The notes under the pieces were generated by a model, which made no database searches, was not told the DNA's origin, and saw only the letters and a program-made list of their open reading frames with translations. This document shows, in pieces, positions 12,528-20,803 of a stretch of DNA of 51,909 nt. The DNA comes from Victivallales bacterium (lineage in GTDB: Bacteria > Verrucomicrobiota > Lentisphaeria > Victivallales > UBA1829): assembly GCA_016285345.1 (NCBI GenBank), contig JAEEQN010000019.1, positions 1 to 51,909 on the forward strand. The letters are read 5' to 3'. Position numbers and translations under genes: made by a program. Position 1 is the stretch's first letter, and each line of letters starts with the position of its first letter.

Positions 12528-12593
12528 CCGTCCGGCGCGCCCCGGATGCAATAAGCCCGAACTCGCACAGTATTCCGACCGCTGGAGGCCGAC

Positions 12594-13037
12594 ATGGAAG
12601 AACTCGAATGGAAAGACTCGCTCCTCCGGATCCTCGAAAAGGATTCCCGGTACGATGCCCATGCGTACATCTTCATGAACAGCGCCGTCTCCTACACCGT
12701 GAACAAGCTCTCCAAGCAGGGACGTCCGCTCGGCACGCGCCACGTGAGCGGCGCCCAGCTCATCCAGGGCATGCTCGAATACGCGGTCAGCACCTACATG
12801 TTTCTTGCGCCGGACATGCTCCGCTACTGGAACCTCCTCAGCGGACGCGACGCCGGCAACATCGTTTACAACCTCATCGAGGAAGGCGTGCTCTCCGCCG
12901 GCCCGAACGACCGCATCGAGGATTTCGACTGCGTGCCCGACCTGATCTACGTCACGCAGGAGATCGTGCGACGCAGCTTCGGGAACCGCCCCGCGCCCGC
13001 GTCCGATCCCGGCCCGCTTCCGGTCATCGACGTCTGA
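12594..13037 (+). CDS. Minf_1886 family conserved hypothetical protein
   Basis: A 147-residue cytoplasmic protein matching, from memory, the Planctomycete/Verrucomicrobia conserved family Minf_1886 (TIGR04138). Family-like features are ILEKDSRYDAHAYIFMNSAV near the start, then TRHVSGAQLIQGMLEYA, the middle segment with LRYWNLLSG, and GNIVYNLIEEGVLS followed by DRIEDF. No catalytic residues are known. GGAGG lies upstream of the ATG. Placed between the TPR-like membrane protein and the M16 peptidase, with gaps of 66 and 39 bases, so one transcript is likely. It is one of the better taxonomic clues to the PVC superphylum in this window. An HMM search would settle the family. Confidence 0.75.
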   Translation: MEELEWKDSLLRILEKDSRYDAHAYIFMNSAVSYTVNKLSKQGRPLGTRHVSGAQLIQGMLEYAVSTYMFLAPDMLRYWNLLSGRDAGNIVYNLIEEGVLSAGPNDRIEDFDCVPDLIYVTQEIVRRSFGNRPAPASDPGPLPVIDV

Positions 13038-13076
13038 TCCGCGCGGCCGCCCTCCCCGGAAACGGGAGACTTTTCC

Positions 13077-15644
13077 ATGTCTGATACCGCCCTGCCCCTG
13101 CTCGACCTCGTCCGCGAACACCGCCTCGCCAACGGCATCCGCGTTTTCCTCTGCCCCATGCCCGGCGTCCGCACGGTCAGCTGCAACGTCTGCGTGAACA
13201 CCGGCAGCGCGTTCGAGGGGGCCGACCTCGGAAGCGGCCTGTCGCATTTCCTCGAACACATGATGTTCAACGGCACGAAAAGCTATCCCGGCGGTTCGGA
13301 GATCGCCGACCGCGTGAACGCCTGCGGCGGCAACCTGAACGCGTTCACCAGCCAGGACCAGACGTTCTACTACATCAATCTCCCCGCCGCGAACGCCGTC
13401 GAGGGCTTCCGCATGCTCGCCTCCATGATGCGCGAACCGCTCTTCCCCGAGGACGAATTCGCCCGCGAGAAGGACGTGATCCTGAACGAAAGCCGCATGC
13501 GCCTGGACAATCCCCGCCTCGCCGTCTACGAGAACATGCTCGGCGAGCTCTTCCGCGGCAGTCCGTACCGCGTGCCGATCATCGGCTACGACCACATGCT
13601 CGAATCCGTCACGCGCGAGCAGATGGCGGCGTACCACAGCAGACGCTACACGCCCGAACGCATGACGTTCTTCGTCGCCGGGCGGTTCGACGCGGACGCC
13701 GTGCTCGCGGAACTCCGCGCGAAGCTCGAAGACTGGCGGACCGATTCCTTCGACGACACAGTTCCCGCGCGCCCGTTCAAGCGCTCCGGCCGCCACACGG
13801 CCGAGCTGACCTGGAAGGACTCGCTCGCGTATCTGGCGTTCGGCTGGCAGCTGCACGACCTCACGCCGAAAGAAAACGCCGCGCTCCGCGTGCTGGCGTT
13901 CCTGCTCGACGACGACTCCGGGCGTGTCTACCGCGCCATGCATATCGAAAACGAGCTCATTTCGAGCTCGTGGGCCGATTATGTGATGTTCCAGGACGGC
14001 CAGGGGTTCTTCTTCACGGCGTTCGAGGGCGACCCGGCGAAGCTCGACGCGATGCAGGCTGGATTCCTCGACGTGCTCAATGATTTCAAAAAGCACCCCG
14101 TCACGAGACGCGAGATCGAACGCGCACGCGCCGCCGTCGAATGCGAGATCCTCAGCCGCTTCGAAACGCCCTCCGGGTTCGCCGCGCTTGTCTCCGGCGC
14201 GGTCCGCATCAACGGCAGCTGCGATCTCCAGTCCATGCTGCGCGACCTCGATTCCGTCACGCCCGACGACGTGATGACGATCCTCCGGACCATGCTCTCG
14301 CCCGACGACCTCACATGCGTCCGAATGGCTCCCGCCAATGAGGCAAAGAAGGCCACCAAAAAGAAAGCCGCGCCCGCCCTGCCCCGTCCGGTCGTCGAGA
14401 CCGCGAAGTCCGGCCAGACCGTTCTGCTCCTGGAGGACCGCACACGGACGATGGCGGAGATCACGCTCGTCCTGCCCTGCGCGGCGGCGTTCGAATCCGC
14501 CGAAGAAAGCCTCTTCTCGCGCCTCGTCTCCGAAACGCTGTTCTGCGGCGCGGGCGCTTACGATGAAGTACAGCTCAACGAATATCTCGCCGACTACGCC
14601 ATCGAAGCCGACTGTACAGCAGGCAACAACTCCATGTTCCTCTCGCTTCAGTTCCCGCTCAAGAGCTTCCGCCGCGCGGTCAGGATCGCCGCGCTCCTCG
14701 CGGGCGATCCGAAGTTCCCCGCCGACGCGGTCGAACGCGAAAAAGTGAACTTGATCCGCGAGATCGAAAGCTCGCTGCTCCAGCCCGACACGGTCGCGTT
14801 CGCCCGCCTGAAGGAACACCTCTTCGGCGCGGCGCATCCCTACGGACGCAGCCCGGAATCCTCGCTCGCCGCGCTCAAAAAAGCATCCGTAAAAAAACTG
14901 AAGGATTTCTACCTCAAACGCGTGCTTTCCGCGCCGTCCGCCTGTCTGGCGTTCTCCGGCGCGATCTCGCAGAAACAGGCACGTGAGGCCGCACAGGAGA
15001 TATTCTCCGCCGGACATTGGACCGCGCCCGCGCCGAAACGCCCCGCGCCGCCCCCGATGAACAAGCCCGCCGACCTCACGTTCGCGCTGGAACAGCGCAA
15101 GCAGGCGGTCGTGACCTGCGGATTCCGTTCGTGCGGCGTGGAGACCGCCGATCCCGCGTGGGACCTGGTGCTGAACGCCGAGAACGGCATGTCCGCGAAG
15201 CTGTTCAAGAAGGTGCGCGGCGAAAAAGGCCTCGCATACTGGACCGGATTCGTCCGTATGTACGGATTCGGCGCGGGGGTGTCCGCGTTCGCCGCCTCGA
15301 CCGCGGACGAAAACGCGCTGGAAGTGCGCGGCCTGCTCCTCGACGAGTTCCGCCGCCTCGCTTCATCCGGGCTTGGCAAGGACGAGTTCGACTGCGCGCT
15401 CGCCGCCCAAAAATACGCGTTCGACGCCGCGCCGTCCGGGACGCTCGCGAAACAGTCCGCGCTCGAACAGTTCCTGACCGGGGACGCGCTTCAGCCGTGG
15501 ACGCGCCGCGAACAGCTCGACAAGCTCACGCGAGCGGAAGTAAACAGCCGTTTGAAACGCGACCTGAAGGACGTGAAACCGTCCACGCTGATCGCGTATG
15601 CGAACGGCGTTCCGGCAGGCAAAAAAGCTGCGAAAATAAAGTAA
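13077..15644 (+). CDS. M16 family zinc metallopeptidase
   Basis: An 855-residue protein with two tandem M16 (pitrilysin/insulinase-like) units. The first is active: inverted zinc motif HxxEH at H57, E60, H61 (LSHFLEHMMFNGTKSYP), with the further Glu ligand expected in the EKDVILNESRMR region. The second unit (from ~430) lacks HxxEH and probably forms the other half of the clamshell, as in bacterial processing-peptidase homologues. A Lys/Ala-rich linker (EAKKATKKKAAPALP) joins the two halves. No signal peptide is evident, so it is either cytoplasmic or exported by an unusual route. The family degrades or processes peptides. Last gene of the group starting at 11724. Confidence 0.92.
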   Translation: MSDTALPLLDLVREHRLANGIRVFLCPMPGVRTVSCNVCVNTGSAFEGADLGSGLSHFLEHMMFNGTKSYPGGSEIADRVNACGGNLNAFTSQDQTFYYINLPAANAVEGFRMLASMMREPLFPEDEFAREKDVILNESRMRLDNPRLAVYENMLGELFRGSPYRVPIIGYDHMLESVTREQMAAYHSRRYTPERMTFFVAGRFDADAVLAELRAKLEDWRTDSFDDTVPARPFKRSGRHTAELTWKDSLAYLAFGWQLHDLTPKENAALRVLAFLLDDDSGRVYRAMHIENELISSSWADYVMFQDGQGFFFTAFEGDPAKLDAMQAGFLDVLNDFKKHPVTRREIERARAAVECEILSRFETPSGFAALVSGAVRINGSCDLQSMLRDLDSVTPDDVMTILRTMLSPDDLTCVRMAPANEAKKATKKKAAPALPRPVVETAKSGQTVLLLEDRTRTMAEITLVLPCAAAFESAEESLFSRLVSETLFCGAGAYDEVQLNEYLADYAIEADCTAGNNSMFLSLQFPLKSFRRAVRIAALLAGDPKFPADAVEREKVNLIREIESSLLQPDTVAFARLKEHLFGAAHPYGRSPESSLAALKKASVKKLKDFYLKRVLSAPSACLAFSGAISQKQAREAAQEIFSAGHWTAPAPKRPAPPPMNKPADLTFALEQRKQAVVTCGFRSCGVETADPAWDLVLNAENGMSAKLFKKVRGEKGLAYWTGFVRMYGFGAGVSAFAASTADENALEVRGLLLDEFRRLASSGLGKDEFDCALAAQKYAFDAAPSGTLAKQSALEQFLTGDALQPWTRREQLDKLTRAEVNSRLKRDLKDVKPSTLIAYANGVPAGKKAAKIK

Positions 15645-15722
15645 AACGGACGCTTTTTTCCCGTCCGCGCCCCCTTTGCGGAAAAAAACGCAAAAAAAGT
15701 CAAAAAAAAGGCCGGACTTCAT

Positions 15723-15750
15723 TTGAAATATCGGCTTTTTGCCTTACAAT
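15723..15750 (+). promoter_or_regulatory. promoter of the LysM lipoprotein gene
   Basis: TTGAAA, 16 bp, TACAAT; about 80 bases before the ATG at 15837, which has GGAGGT ten bases upstream. Confidence 0.55.
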
Positions 15751-15836
15751 ATATGGTGATGTTCTTTTTCCGGGACATCAACCGCTACTACGTATTTTGA
15801 AATTCAAATAACTTTTTTCCGGAGGTTTCACCCATC

Positions 15837-17132
15837 ATGAATGCAAAGTTCCGCATCGTCATCCCCGCGTCCGCCGCGGTCGCCGCAATTCTCCTTACCG
15901 CCTGCGCAGACAAACCCGTCCGCGTCCCCGGCGGCACGTTCGTCGAAGAACCCTACACGGGTGAAACCACCACGAAAACCCACACCGTCGTCTCCAACGG
16001 CGAAGAGATCACCGACACCGAGGTCATCTTCATCGACGACGAAGTCCCGGTCGGCCCGGTCGAAGAGAAACAGCAGGCCGGTCAGCAGAGCGGCGCTTCG
16101 GTTCAGGGCGGCGCGGTTCAGGGCGGCGACGCCTCCGCGCAGCAGGGCGGCACGACTACGCTTCAGCCCGTCGACCAGGAACAGACCGCGAAGAGCAACG
16201 CACCCGAAGGATCCGTGGAATACAAGGTCGTGAAGGGCGACACTCTGTGGGGCATCGGCATGGTCTACGGCGTTTCCGTGGCCCGCCTCGCCGAGATCAA
16301 CGGCATCGACGAAAAGGCTCCGCTGAAGGTCGGCCAGGTCCTCATGATCCCGCCGGACGCCAAGAACGCGGTCGGCAAGCCCGTCGAGAAGAAGCAGGAG
16401 AAGAAGCAGGAAACGAAACCCGCGACAACCTCCGCGACCACTACGACCAAGCCCGCCACCGCCACGAAGGCGCAGCCCGTCACGAAGGAAGGCGAATCAC
16501 TCTACGTCGTGAAGAGCGGCGACAACCTCAGCATGATCGCGTACCGTCACCACGTGAAGCTTGCCGACCTCATCGCGGCGAACAAGGTCGATCCGAAGGC
16601 CACGCTCCGCGTCGGTCAGACGCTCGTCATCCCGGCCGCCGGCGCCAAGGCGGCGACGACTACGAAGACTGAAACGACGAAGCCAGCGACCACCACGAAG
16701 ACCGAGCCCGCTTCCACTACGAAGCCCGCGACCACAACGGCCGCCACGACGACGAAGACCGAGCCCGCCACCACGAAGCCCGCGACCGCCACGACCGCCA
16801 CGCAGACGAAGGGCGGCGAAGGCACTGGCGGTGTCGTCGAGCCCATCGGCGGCTCCATGAGCGGCTCCGCTTCCGCGTCCGCCTCGACCTCGACGCCCGC
16901 GGCGACCACCACCACAAAGCCCGCGTCCAGCTCCGCTTCCTCCGGTCTCGCGTCCGTCTCCGCGCTTGACGACGCCGACGTCATCTCCGTCCAGATCGAC
17001 TCCGAATCCACGCTCGAAGAGGTCGCGAACATCCACGACCGCAACCTCGAAGACCTGATCCGCCTGAACCCCGAGTTCAAGTCCGGTCAGAAGATCCCCG
17101 CCGGAACGGCCGTCAAAATGCCGCTTTTCTGA
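15837..17132 (+). CDS. LysM-domain lipoprotein
   Basis: A 431-residue lipoprotein expected to bind peptidoglycan from the membrane. The signal peptide ends in the lipobox LLTAC with C23 as the acylated residue. LysM domains lie at ~128-174 (YKVVKGDTLWGIGMVYGVSV) and ~221-267 (LYVVKSGDNLSMIAYRHHVK). A degenerate third unit closes the protein (ESTLEEVANIHDRNLEDLIR, then NPEFKSGQKIPAG). Between them are Gln/Gly-rich and long Thr/Lys/Pro/Ala repeats (KPATTTKTEPA-like), flexible spacers that could cross the periplasm. No catalytic domain is present, so it is a structural or adaptor protein rather than a hydrolase. Has its own promoter and a strong terminator. Confidence 0.9.
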   Translation: MNAKFRIVIPASAAVAAILLTACADKPVRVPGGTFVEEPYTGETTTKTHTVVSNGEEITDTEVIFIDDEVPVGPVEEKQQAGQQSGASVQGGAVQGGDASAQQGGTTTLQPVDQEQTAKSNAPEGSVEYKVVKGDTLWGIGMVYGVSVARLAEINGIDEKAPLKVGQVLMIPPDAKNAVGKPVEKKQEKKQETKPATTSATTTTKPATATKAQPVTKEGESLYVVKSGDNLSMIAYRHHVKLADLIAANKVDPKATLRVGQTLVIPAAGAKAATTTKTETTKPATTTKTEPASTTKPATTTAATTTKTEPATTKPATATTATQTKGGEGTGGVVEPIGGSMSGSASASASTSTPAATTTTKPASSSASSGLASVSALDDADVISVQIDSESTLEEVANIHDRNLEDLIRLNPEFKSGQKIPAGTAVKMPLF

Positions 17133-17151
17133 GCGCAGGCCTCACGAATCC

Positions 17152-17187
17152 GCGATCCGCAAAATCTTTTGCGGGTCGCTTTTTTTA
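17152..17187 (+). terminator. strong rho-independent terminator
   Basis: GCGATCCGCAAAA (17152-17164) pairs with TTTTGCGGGTCGC (17167-17179, one wobble or mismatch), followed by a T-run. It ends 21 bases before the next ATG, so that gene is either read through or has an internal promoter. Confidence 0.85.
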
Positions 17188-17207
17188 AGACCGCTTGAAA
17201 ACGTCTC

Positions 17208-18836
17208 ATGGCTGATTTCCGAGCACAGACGCCCGTCCCCGCCCGCTGGCGAATCGTCTTCGCCGCGGTCCTGGTGCTGGCGTTTTGGATCGCCGGCTGC
17301 CAGTTGATGCGGCAGGATGTCCCGGCCCGCTCGCAGAGCGACGGCAATAGCCCGGACGCCAGAATACGCCTTCAGACTGTAGCGGTCTCGTTTTCTTCCG
17401 GGAAGCTTGCGCCGAGGGTACTGGTCCTGACCGACCGCCCCAGTCTCTACGAAAAAGAGAACGACGCATATCTTTATCCTGAATTCCAGTTCTTCCAGTA
17501 CGGGCTTCTTCAGGCCGATCCGGCGTTCCGGTTCCGCCAGTACGGTCTGCATATCTTCGACCCTGCGTCCGTGCCGGGCTGGGGCCTCGGCGGACCGAAG
17601 GAAACCATTTCCCGCTTCCCAAAGAAACACCACACAACGGAACCGGAAAAAACGTTCAGACAGAAACTGGAGAAATCTCTCGGCGATTTCCGTTTAGCCC
17701 CCGCATTCGATGTGGTCCTGCTGGACTGCACGTTCCCGGAACGCCTTCTTTCCAGGAAACTCAGGCTCTTTTCCCCACTGTTTTTTGACTGCGTGAAAAA
17801 CAAGCTCATGAACTCAGGCGGCGTTTTTGCCGTCGTCCTGCCGCCTGACCGTCCGGAAGTCTCCGCATGCATCCTTGCATTTCTGCGGAAGTCTTTCGGT
17901 AACGCTGGAGCGTTTTGCTTCGGGGACCGTGTCATCCTCGCATCCGGCCTGAACTCCGAACCGGACTTCGACCTGGATAAATTGAACACCACGGCCGAGC
18001 TTGCGGGGTATTACTCCGGCACAGGCAACGTACCGGACAATGCCATTTCCCTGATTTTGGAGGAGGATTACTCCGAATCCATTCCGGCCGAACTGCTGGA
18101 AGCAGCGGAAAACGTCAGAACCCCCCGCGTCTTCACCCCGTATTGCGCCGTCTTCGCCCGGACGGAGCTCATGCCGGCGATAAAGAAAAATCTGCCGGAC
18201 GGATTCCCCGTGCGGACGCTTTGCGTTTGTTTTTTTGTCCTCATTCTCGCGGTCTATCCACTTCTGCGGTACTTCATCTCGTGGAAACCTGTGCACAAGC
18301 AGGCATTTCGTGCGTTCGAGGACATGTTTTATCTCACGGGATCGCTGTCGCTGTTCCTGATGTTCACGCATGAGATCATGCCGCATTTCGGGATTCAGGC
18401 GGCACTGCCAATTGTCATCTGGTGCATTCTCTTCTTTTCCACGAACGCCCGCGCCTATCCGAACCGATTCTGGCTCACAAAGCTGTTCTTTTTCACCGGC
18501 GATGACAAGAGAAGACGGTCGCGGACGGGCGGGCTCTCCGTCGGACGAATCCTGCTCGGGTTGCTGACGCCAGTGTTTTTCGGGCTGGCATTCTTTCTGC
18601 CGCCGACCGCGCTTCTGACGGAACTTCTGGCGTTTTCGGGAATGTTCTGCGCGGCCATGCTGGTGCGCGCCAGGATGGATGAACCGGTCCAGCCGGGACC
18701 GGCGATCCCGTTCGCGTTCCTTCTGGGCGTGGTCGTCTCGCTCGGGATGTTCGCGGTGAGCCTGTGCTTCCCGCCCGGCCCGGCCGTGTTCGCGGCGGTC
18801 GTCTGCGCGTACCGCCTCATCCTCCTCGACTGCTGA
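17208..18836 (+). CDS. membrane protein with a spermidine-synthase-like domain
   Basis: A 542-residue protein of uncertain function. Residues ~14-31 are hydrophobic and end in WIAGC, which fits a lipoprotein signal (C31) as well as a membrane anchor. The soluble region (~60-320) resembles the Rossmann half of spermidine-synthase-like membrane proteins: FDVVLLDCTFPERLL, then SPLFFDCVKNKLMNSGG and VFAVVLPPD match their usual 'D..P.....LYT.EFF..VK..L..GGV' pattern. The SAM glycine loop is not visible; the equivalent place reads RVLVLTDRPSLYEKEND. About seven membrane helices follow (~335-540). Catalytic activity is therefore doubtful. Follows the strong terminator with no clear ribosome site, so the start is tentative. 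Codon choice is less GC-biased than neighbours. Confidence 0.65.
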   Translation: MADFRAQTPVPARWRIVFAAVLVLAFWIAGCQLMRQDVPARSQSDGNSPDARIRLQTVAVSFSSGKLAPRVLVLTDRPSLYEKENDAYLYPEFQFFQYGLLQADPAFRFRQYGLHIFDPASVPGWGLGGPKETISRFPKKHHTTEPEKTFRQKLEKSLGDFRLAPAFDVVLLDCTFPERLLSRKLRLFSPLFFDCVKNKLMNSGGVFAVVLPPDRPEVSACILAFLRKSFGNAGAFCFGDRVILASGLNSEPDFDLDKLNTTAELAGYYSGTGNVPDNAISLILEEDYSESIPAELLEAAENVRTPRVFTPYCAVFARTELMPAIKKNLPDGFPVRTLCVCFFVLILAVYPLLRYFISWKPVHKQAFRAFEDMFYLTGSLSLFLMFTHEIMPHFGIQAALPIVIWCILFFSTNARAYPNRFWLTKLFFFTGDDKRRRSRTGGLSVGRILLGLLTPVFFGLAFFLPPTALLTELLAFSGMFCAAMLVRARMDEPVQPGPAIPFAFLLGVVVSLGMFAVSLCFPPGPAVFAAVVCAYRLILLDC

Positions 18837-18843
18837 ACTTATT

Positions 18844-19482
18844 CTATTTCCGCCCGGCGGCGCACAGCCAGCGGTGTTCCGGCTCGAATTCGACCGACAC
18901 GTCCGCGAATCCCGCTTCAAGCATCAAATCGCGCAGTTCGGCCTGCGTCGGACAGCGCATCTTCAGATGCTCCACGATCGCGAGCTGACGTTCGTTCATC
19001 GCGCCGCCCGCCATTTCCAGCGCGGTCATGAACCATCCGCCCGGAACGAGCACGCGCCGTATCTCGCGCAGTCCGGCGGCCTGGTCCGGCCAGAAATACA
19101 GGCTCTCGACCGAGAACACCGTGTCGAACGCGCCGTCCCCGAACGGAAGATCGGGCACGCCGCACTGTAAAAAACGCATCCGCCCGGCCTTCACGAAGTC
19201 TTCGTTCAGCGCCGTCGCCGTCTCGACCGCGAGCGGGGAGATGTCGCATCCGGTCAGCACGGCCTCGGGATACCGTTCCGCCAGTTCGCGCAGCGCCGCG
19301 CCCGCGCCGCATCCCACGTCCAGCATGGAACGTCCGACCGGGATGTGCGCGAATCCCCACGCCCGGAGCGGGCCGTGTTCGCGGTTCATGCGGAGGATCA
19401 TGTCGCGTCCCGCGTCGCCCGCGGGGCATCCTGCCGTTTCGACGTTCGAGAAATCGGGTTCGGTCATCGTATGCTGTCCCAT
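18844..19482 (-). CDS. class I SAM-dependent methyltransferase
   Basis: A 212-residue cytoplasmic methyltransferase of the UbiE/Methyltransf_11 type; substrate unknown. Motif I is MLDVGCGAGAALRELAERYP; the acidic end of strand 2 is in TGCDISPLAVETA; motif II/post-I region is DLPFGDGAFDTVFSVESLYF; then EIRRVLVPGGWFMTALEM. Domain begins after a ~45-residue lead that contains NREHGPLRAWGFAHI, common in small methyltransferases acting on free metabolites. Start at 19482 (MGQHTMTEP) or 19467 (MTEP); neither has a strong ribosome site. Convergent with the membrane protein at 17208 and divergent from the small basic gene. Confidence 0.88.
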   Translation of the reverse strand: MGQHTMTEPDFSNVETAGCPAGDAGRDMILRMNREHGPLRAWGFAHIPVGRSMLDVGCGAGAALRELAERYPEAVLTGCDISPLAVETATALNEDFVKAGRMRFLQCGVPDLPFGDGAFDTVFSVESLYFWPDQAAGLREIRRVLVPGGWFMTALEMAGGAMNERQLAIVEHLKMRCPTQAELRDLMLEAGFADVSVEFEPEHRWLCAAGRK

Positions 19483-19512
19483 GTCGGTTGAAAATGAGTT
19501 CTGAGGGCAAAT

Positions 19513-19541
19513 AAGATAGAGCCTTTTCGCACGGAATTCAA
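19513..19541 (-). promoter_or_regulatory. promoter of the methyltransferase gene
   Basis: Minus strand TTGAAT, 17 bp, TATCTT; about 30 bases from the predicted start. Confidence 0.55.
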
Positions 19542-19591
19542 GAGCGGAAGCGGAAAAACCGTGTTTTTGGCGTGTTTTTTCGGAATCGCAT

Positions 19592-19619
19592 TTGAAAAAA
19601 CCGCGAAATGTGCTATCTT
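19592..19619 (+). promoter_or_regulatory. promoter of the small basic gene and lpxA
   Basis: TTGAAA, 16 bp, TATCTT with TGC directly before the -10. About 50 bases from the ATG at 19673. Confidence 0.6.
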
Positions 19620-19672
19620 TTATGGATATATTTTTGTACGCGAACCAAATCCAACAATCATGGAGAACCACA

Positions 19673-19780
19673 ATGGGAAGACAGTATAACAAGCACGAGA
19701 AACAGGCCCGCCGCAAACAGTACCTCAAGCGCGTCAAACTCCGCGTGAAAGAGGCGATCAAGGCCGCCAAGAAGAAATAA
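19673..19780 (+). CDS. 35-residue highly basic protein
   Basis: A tiny protein starting MGRQYNKHEKQARRKQYLK, with about half its residues Lys or Arg and an Ala/Lys-rich end, predicted as a single helix. Composition and size suggest binding to RNA, perhaps the ribosome, like the tail of bS21; that is inference. The ATG at 19673 follows TGGAGAACCACA (GGAG with an 8-base gap), a better site than the upstream in-frame ATGs. A good extended -10 promoter lies 54 bases upstream, and lpxA starts 33 bases after its stop, so lpxA is probably expressed from the same promoter. Easily missed in annotation because of its length. Confidence 0.75.
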   Translation: MGRQYNKHEKQARRKQYLKRVKLRVKEAIKAAKKK

Positions 19781-19813
19781 TCCGAGCTCATTTTTTCAAC
19801 CGGACATCCAGCC

Positions 19814-20614
19814 ATGGCGCAGATTCACCAGACCGCCATCATCGGAAACGACGTCGAGCTTGCCGACTCCGTTTTCGTCGGCCCGTACTGCATCATCGAA
19901 GACCACGTGAAGATCGGCGAGAACACCCGCCTGATCGCGCAGTGCCACATCTACTCGAACACCACGATCGGCGCGGGCAACACCATTTTCCCGTTCGCCT
20001 CGCTCGGCGGCGCGCCCAACGACATCAGCTACGACCCGTCCCAGGGCGATTCCTTCACCCGGATCGGCGATAATAACATCATCCGCGAGGGCGTGTCCAT
20101 TCACCGCGGCGCGCATCCCGGCACGGAGACGGTCGTCGGCAGCCACGGATTCTTCATGGGCAACGCCCACATGGCGCACAACACCGTGATCGGCGACCAC
20201 GTCATCATGGCGCTCGGCGCGCTTGCCGCGGGCTACGTCCAGATCGGCGACCGCGCGTTCATCTCCGGCAACGTCTGCATCCACCAGTTCGTCCGCGTGG
20301 GCCGCTTCGCCATGATCTCCGGCGGTTCCGCCATCTCCATGGACCTGCCGCCCTTCATGATCGGCGACGGCCGCAACGGCGGCGTCCGCAGCTTCAACAA
20401 GGTCGCCCTGGAGCGCGCCGGATACTCCAGGGAGGACATCCGCACGATCCACAAGATGTACGACATCGCGTTTCGCCGCGGCCTCAATATGAAGAATGCG
20501 CTGGAAGAGATCGAAACCACCCTGCCCCAGATCCCGGAAGTCAAGGAATTCGTCGAATTCGTGCGCTCCGCGAAACGCGGCGTCCTGAGCGGGGGCAGCA
20601 CCCGCCGCGCATAA
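19814..20614 (+). CDS. lpxA: acyl-ACP--UDP-N-acetylglucosamine O-acyltransferase
   Basis: First enzyme of lipid A synthesis: transfers an R-3-hydroxyacyl chain from ACP to the 3-OH of UDP-GlcNAc in the cytoplasm. The 266 residues match the family length. The N-terminal two thirds are left-handed beta-helix hexapeptide repeats (VFVGPYCIIEDHVKIGENTR). The catalytic base is H122 in GNAHMAHN, matching E. coli H125; FASLGGAPNDISY and the IHRGAHPGTETVVG segment are also conserved. The C-terminal helical domain (RSFNKVALERAGYSREDI) completes the family fold. Shows the organism makes lipopolysaccharide. No lpxD or fabZ adjoins it; lpxK is 14 kb away. Followed by a GC hairpin without a U-tract (20628-20646). 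Confidence 0.96.
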   Translation: MAQIHQTAIIGNDVELADSVFVGPYCIIEDHVKIGENTRLIAQCHIYSNTTIGAGNTIFPFASLGGAPNDISYDPSQGDSFTRIGDNNIIREGVSIHRGAHPGTETVVGSHGFFMGNAHMAHNTVIGDHVIMALGALAAGYVQIGDRAFISGNVCIHQFVRVGRFAMISGGSAISMDLPPFMIGDGRNGGVRSFNKVALERAGYSREDIRTIHKMYDIAFRRGLNMKNALEEIETTLPQIPEVKEFVEFVRSAKRGVLSGGSTRRA

Positions 20615-20661
20615 TCAATCGAACGTCCGGCGGGCTTTCCCCGCCGCGAACGTAAAAGATA

Positions 20662-20704
20662 CGGCACGTATCGCCAAAGTGTGATGCGTGCCGCGACTGT
20701 TTTT
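20662..20704 (+). terminator. possible terminator after lpxA
   Basis: CGGCACG (20662-20668) pairs with CGTGCCG (20687-20693); TTTTT follows after six bases. The 18-nt loop and the gap make it moderate. Confidence 0.45.
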
Positions 20705-20731
20705 AAATCCCGGAAATGTACAGCTTCCGAC

Positions 20732-20760
20732 TTGTAAAATTAGGAAAAGTGTAGTATATT
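20732..20760 (+). promoter_or_regulatory. promoter of the BspA-like gene
   Basis: TTGTAA, 17 bp, TATATT; about 40 bases upstream of the ATG at 20804. Confidence 0.6.
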
Positions 20761-20803
20761 CTGACTACAAACAGAAACCAGAGATCGGAAAGGCTTCACG
20801 ATC

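Noticed and set aside
10896-15017. Minus-strand open frame of about 1370 codons opposite the 11.7-15.0 kb genes
   Set aside because: Overlaps three well supported plus-strand genes and the YgiQ-type gene start; composition typical of an antisense shadow.
15647-15667. CGGACG/CGTCCG hairpin after the M16 gene as a terminator
   Set aside because: The T-run is in the loop and none follows on the plus strand; it reads as a terminator only on the minus strand, where there is no gene.
20628-20646. CGGCGGG/CCCGCCG hairpin after lpxA as a terminator
   Set aside because: No U-tract follows; a better candidate lies just downstream.
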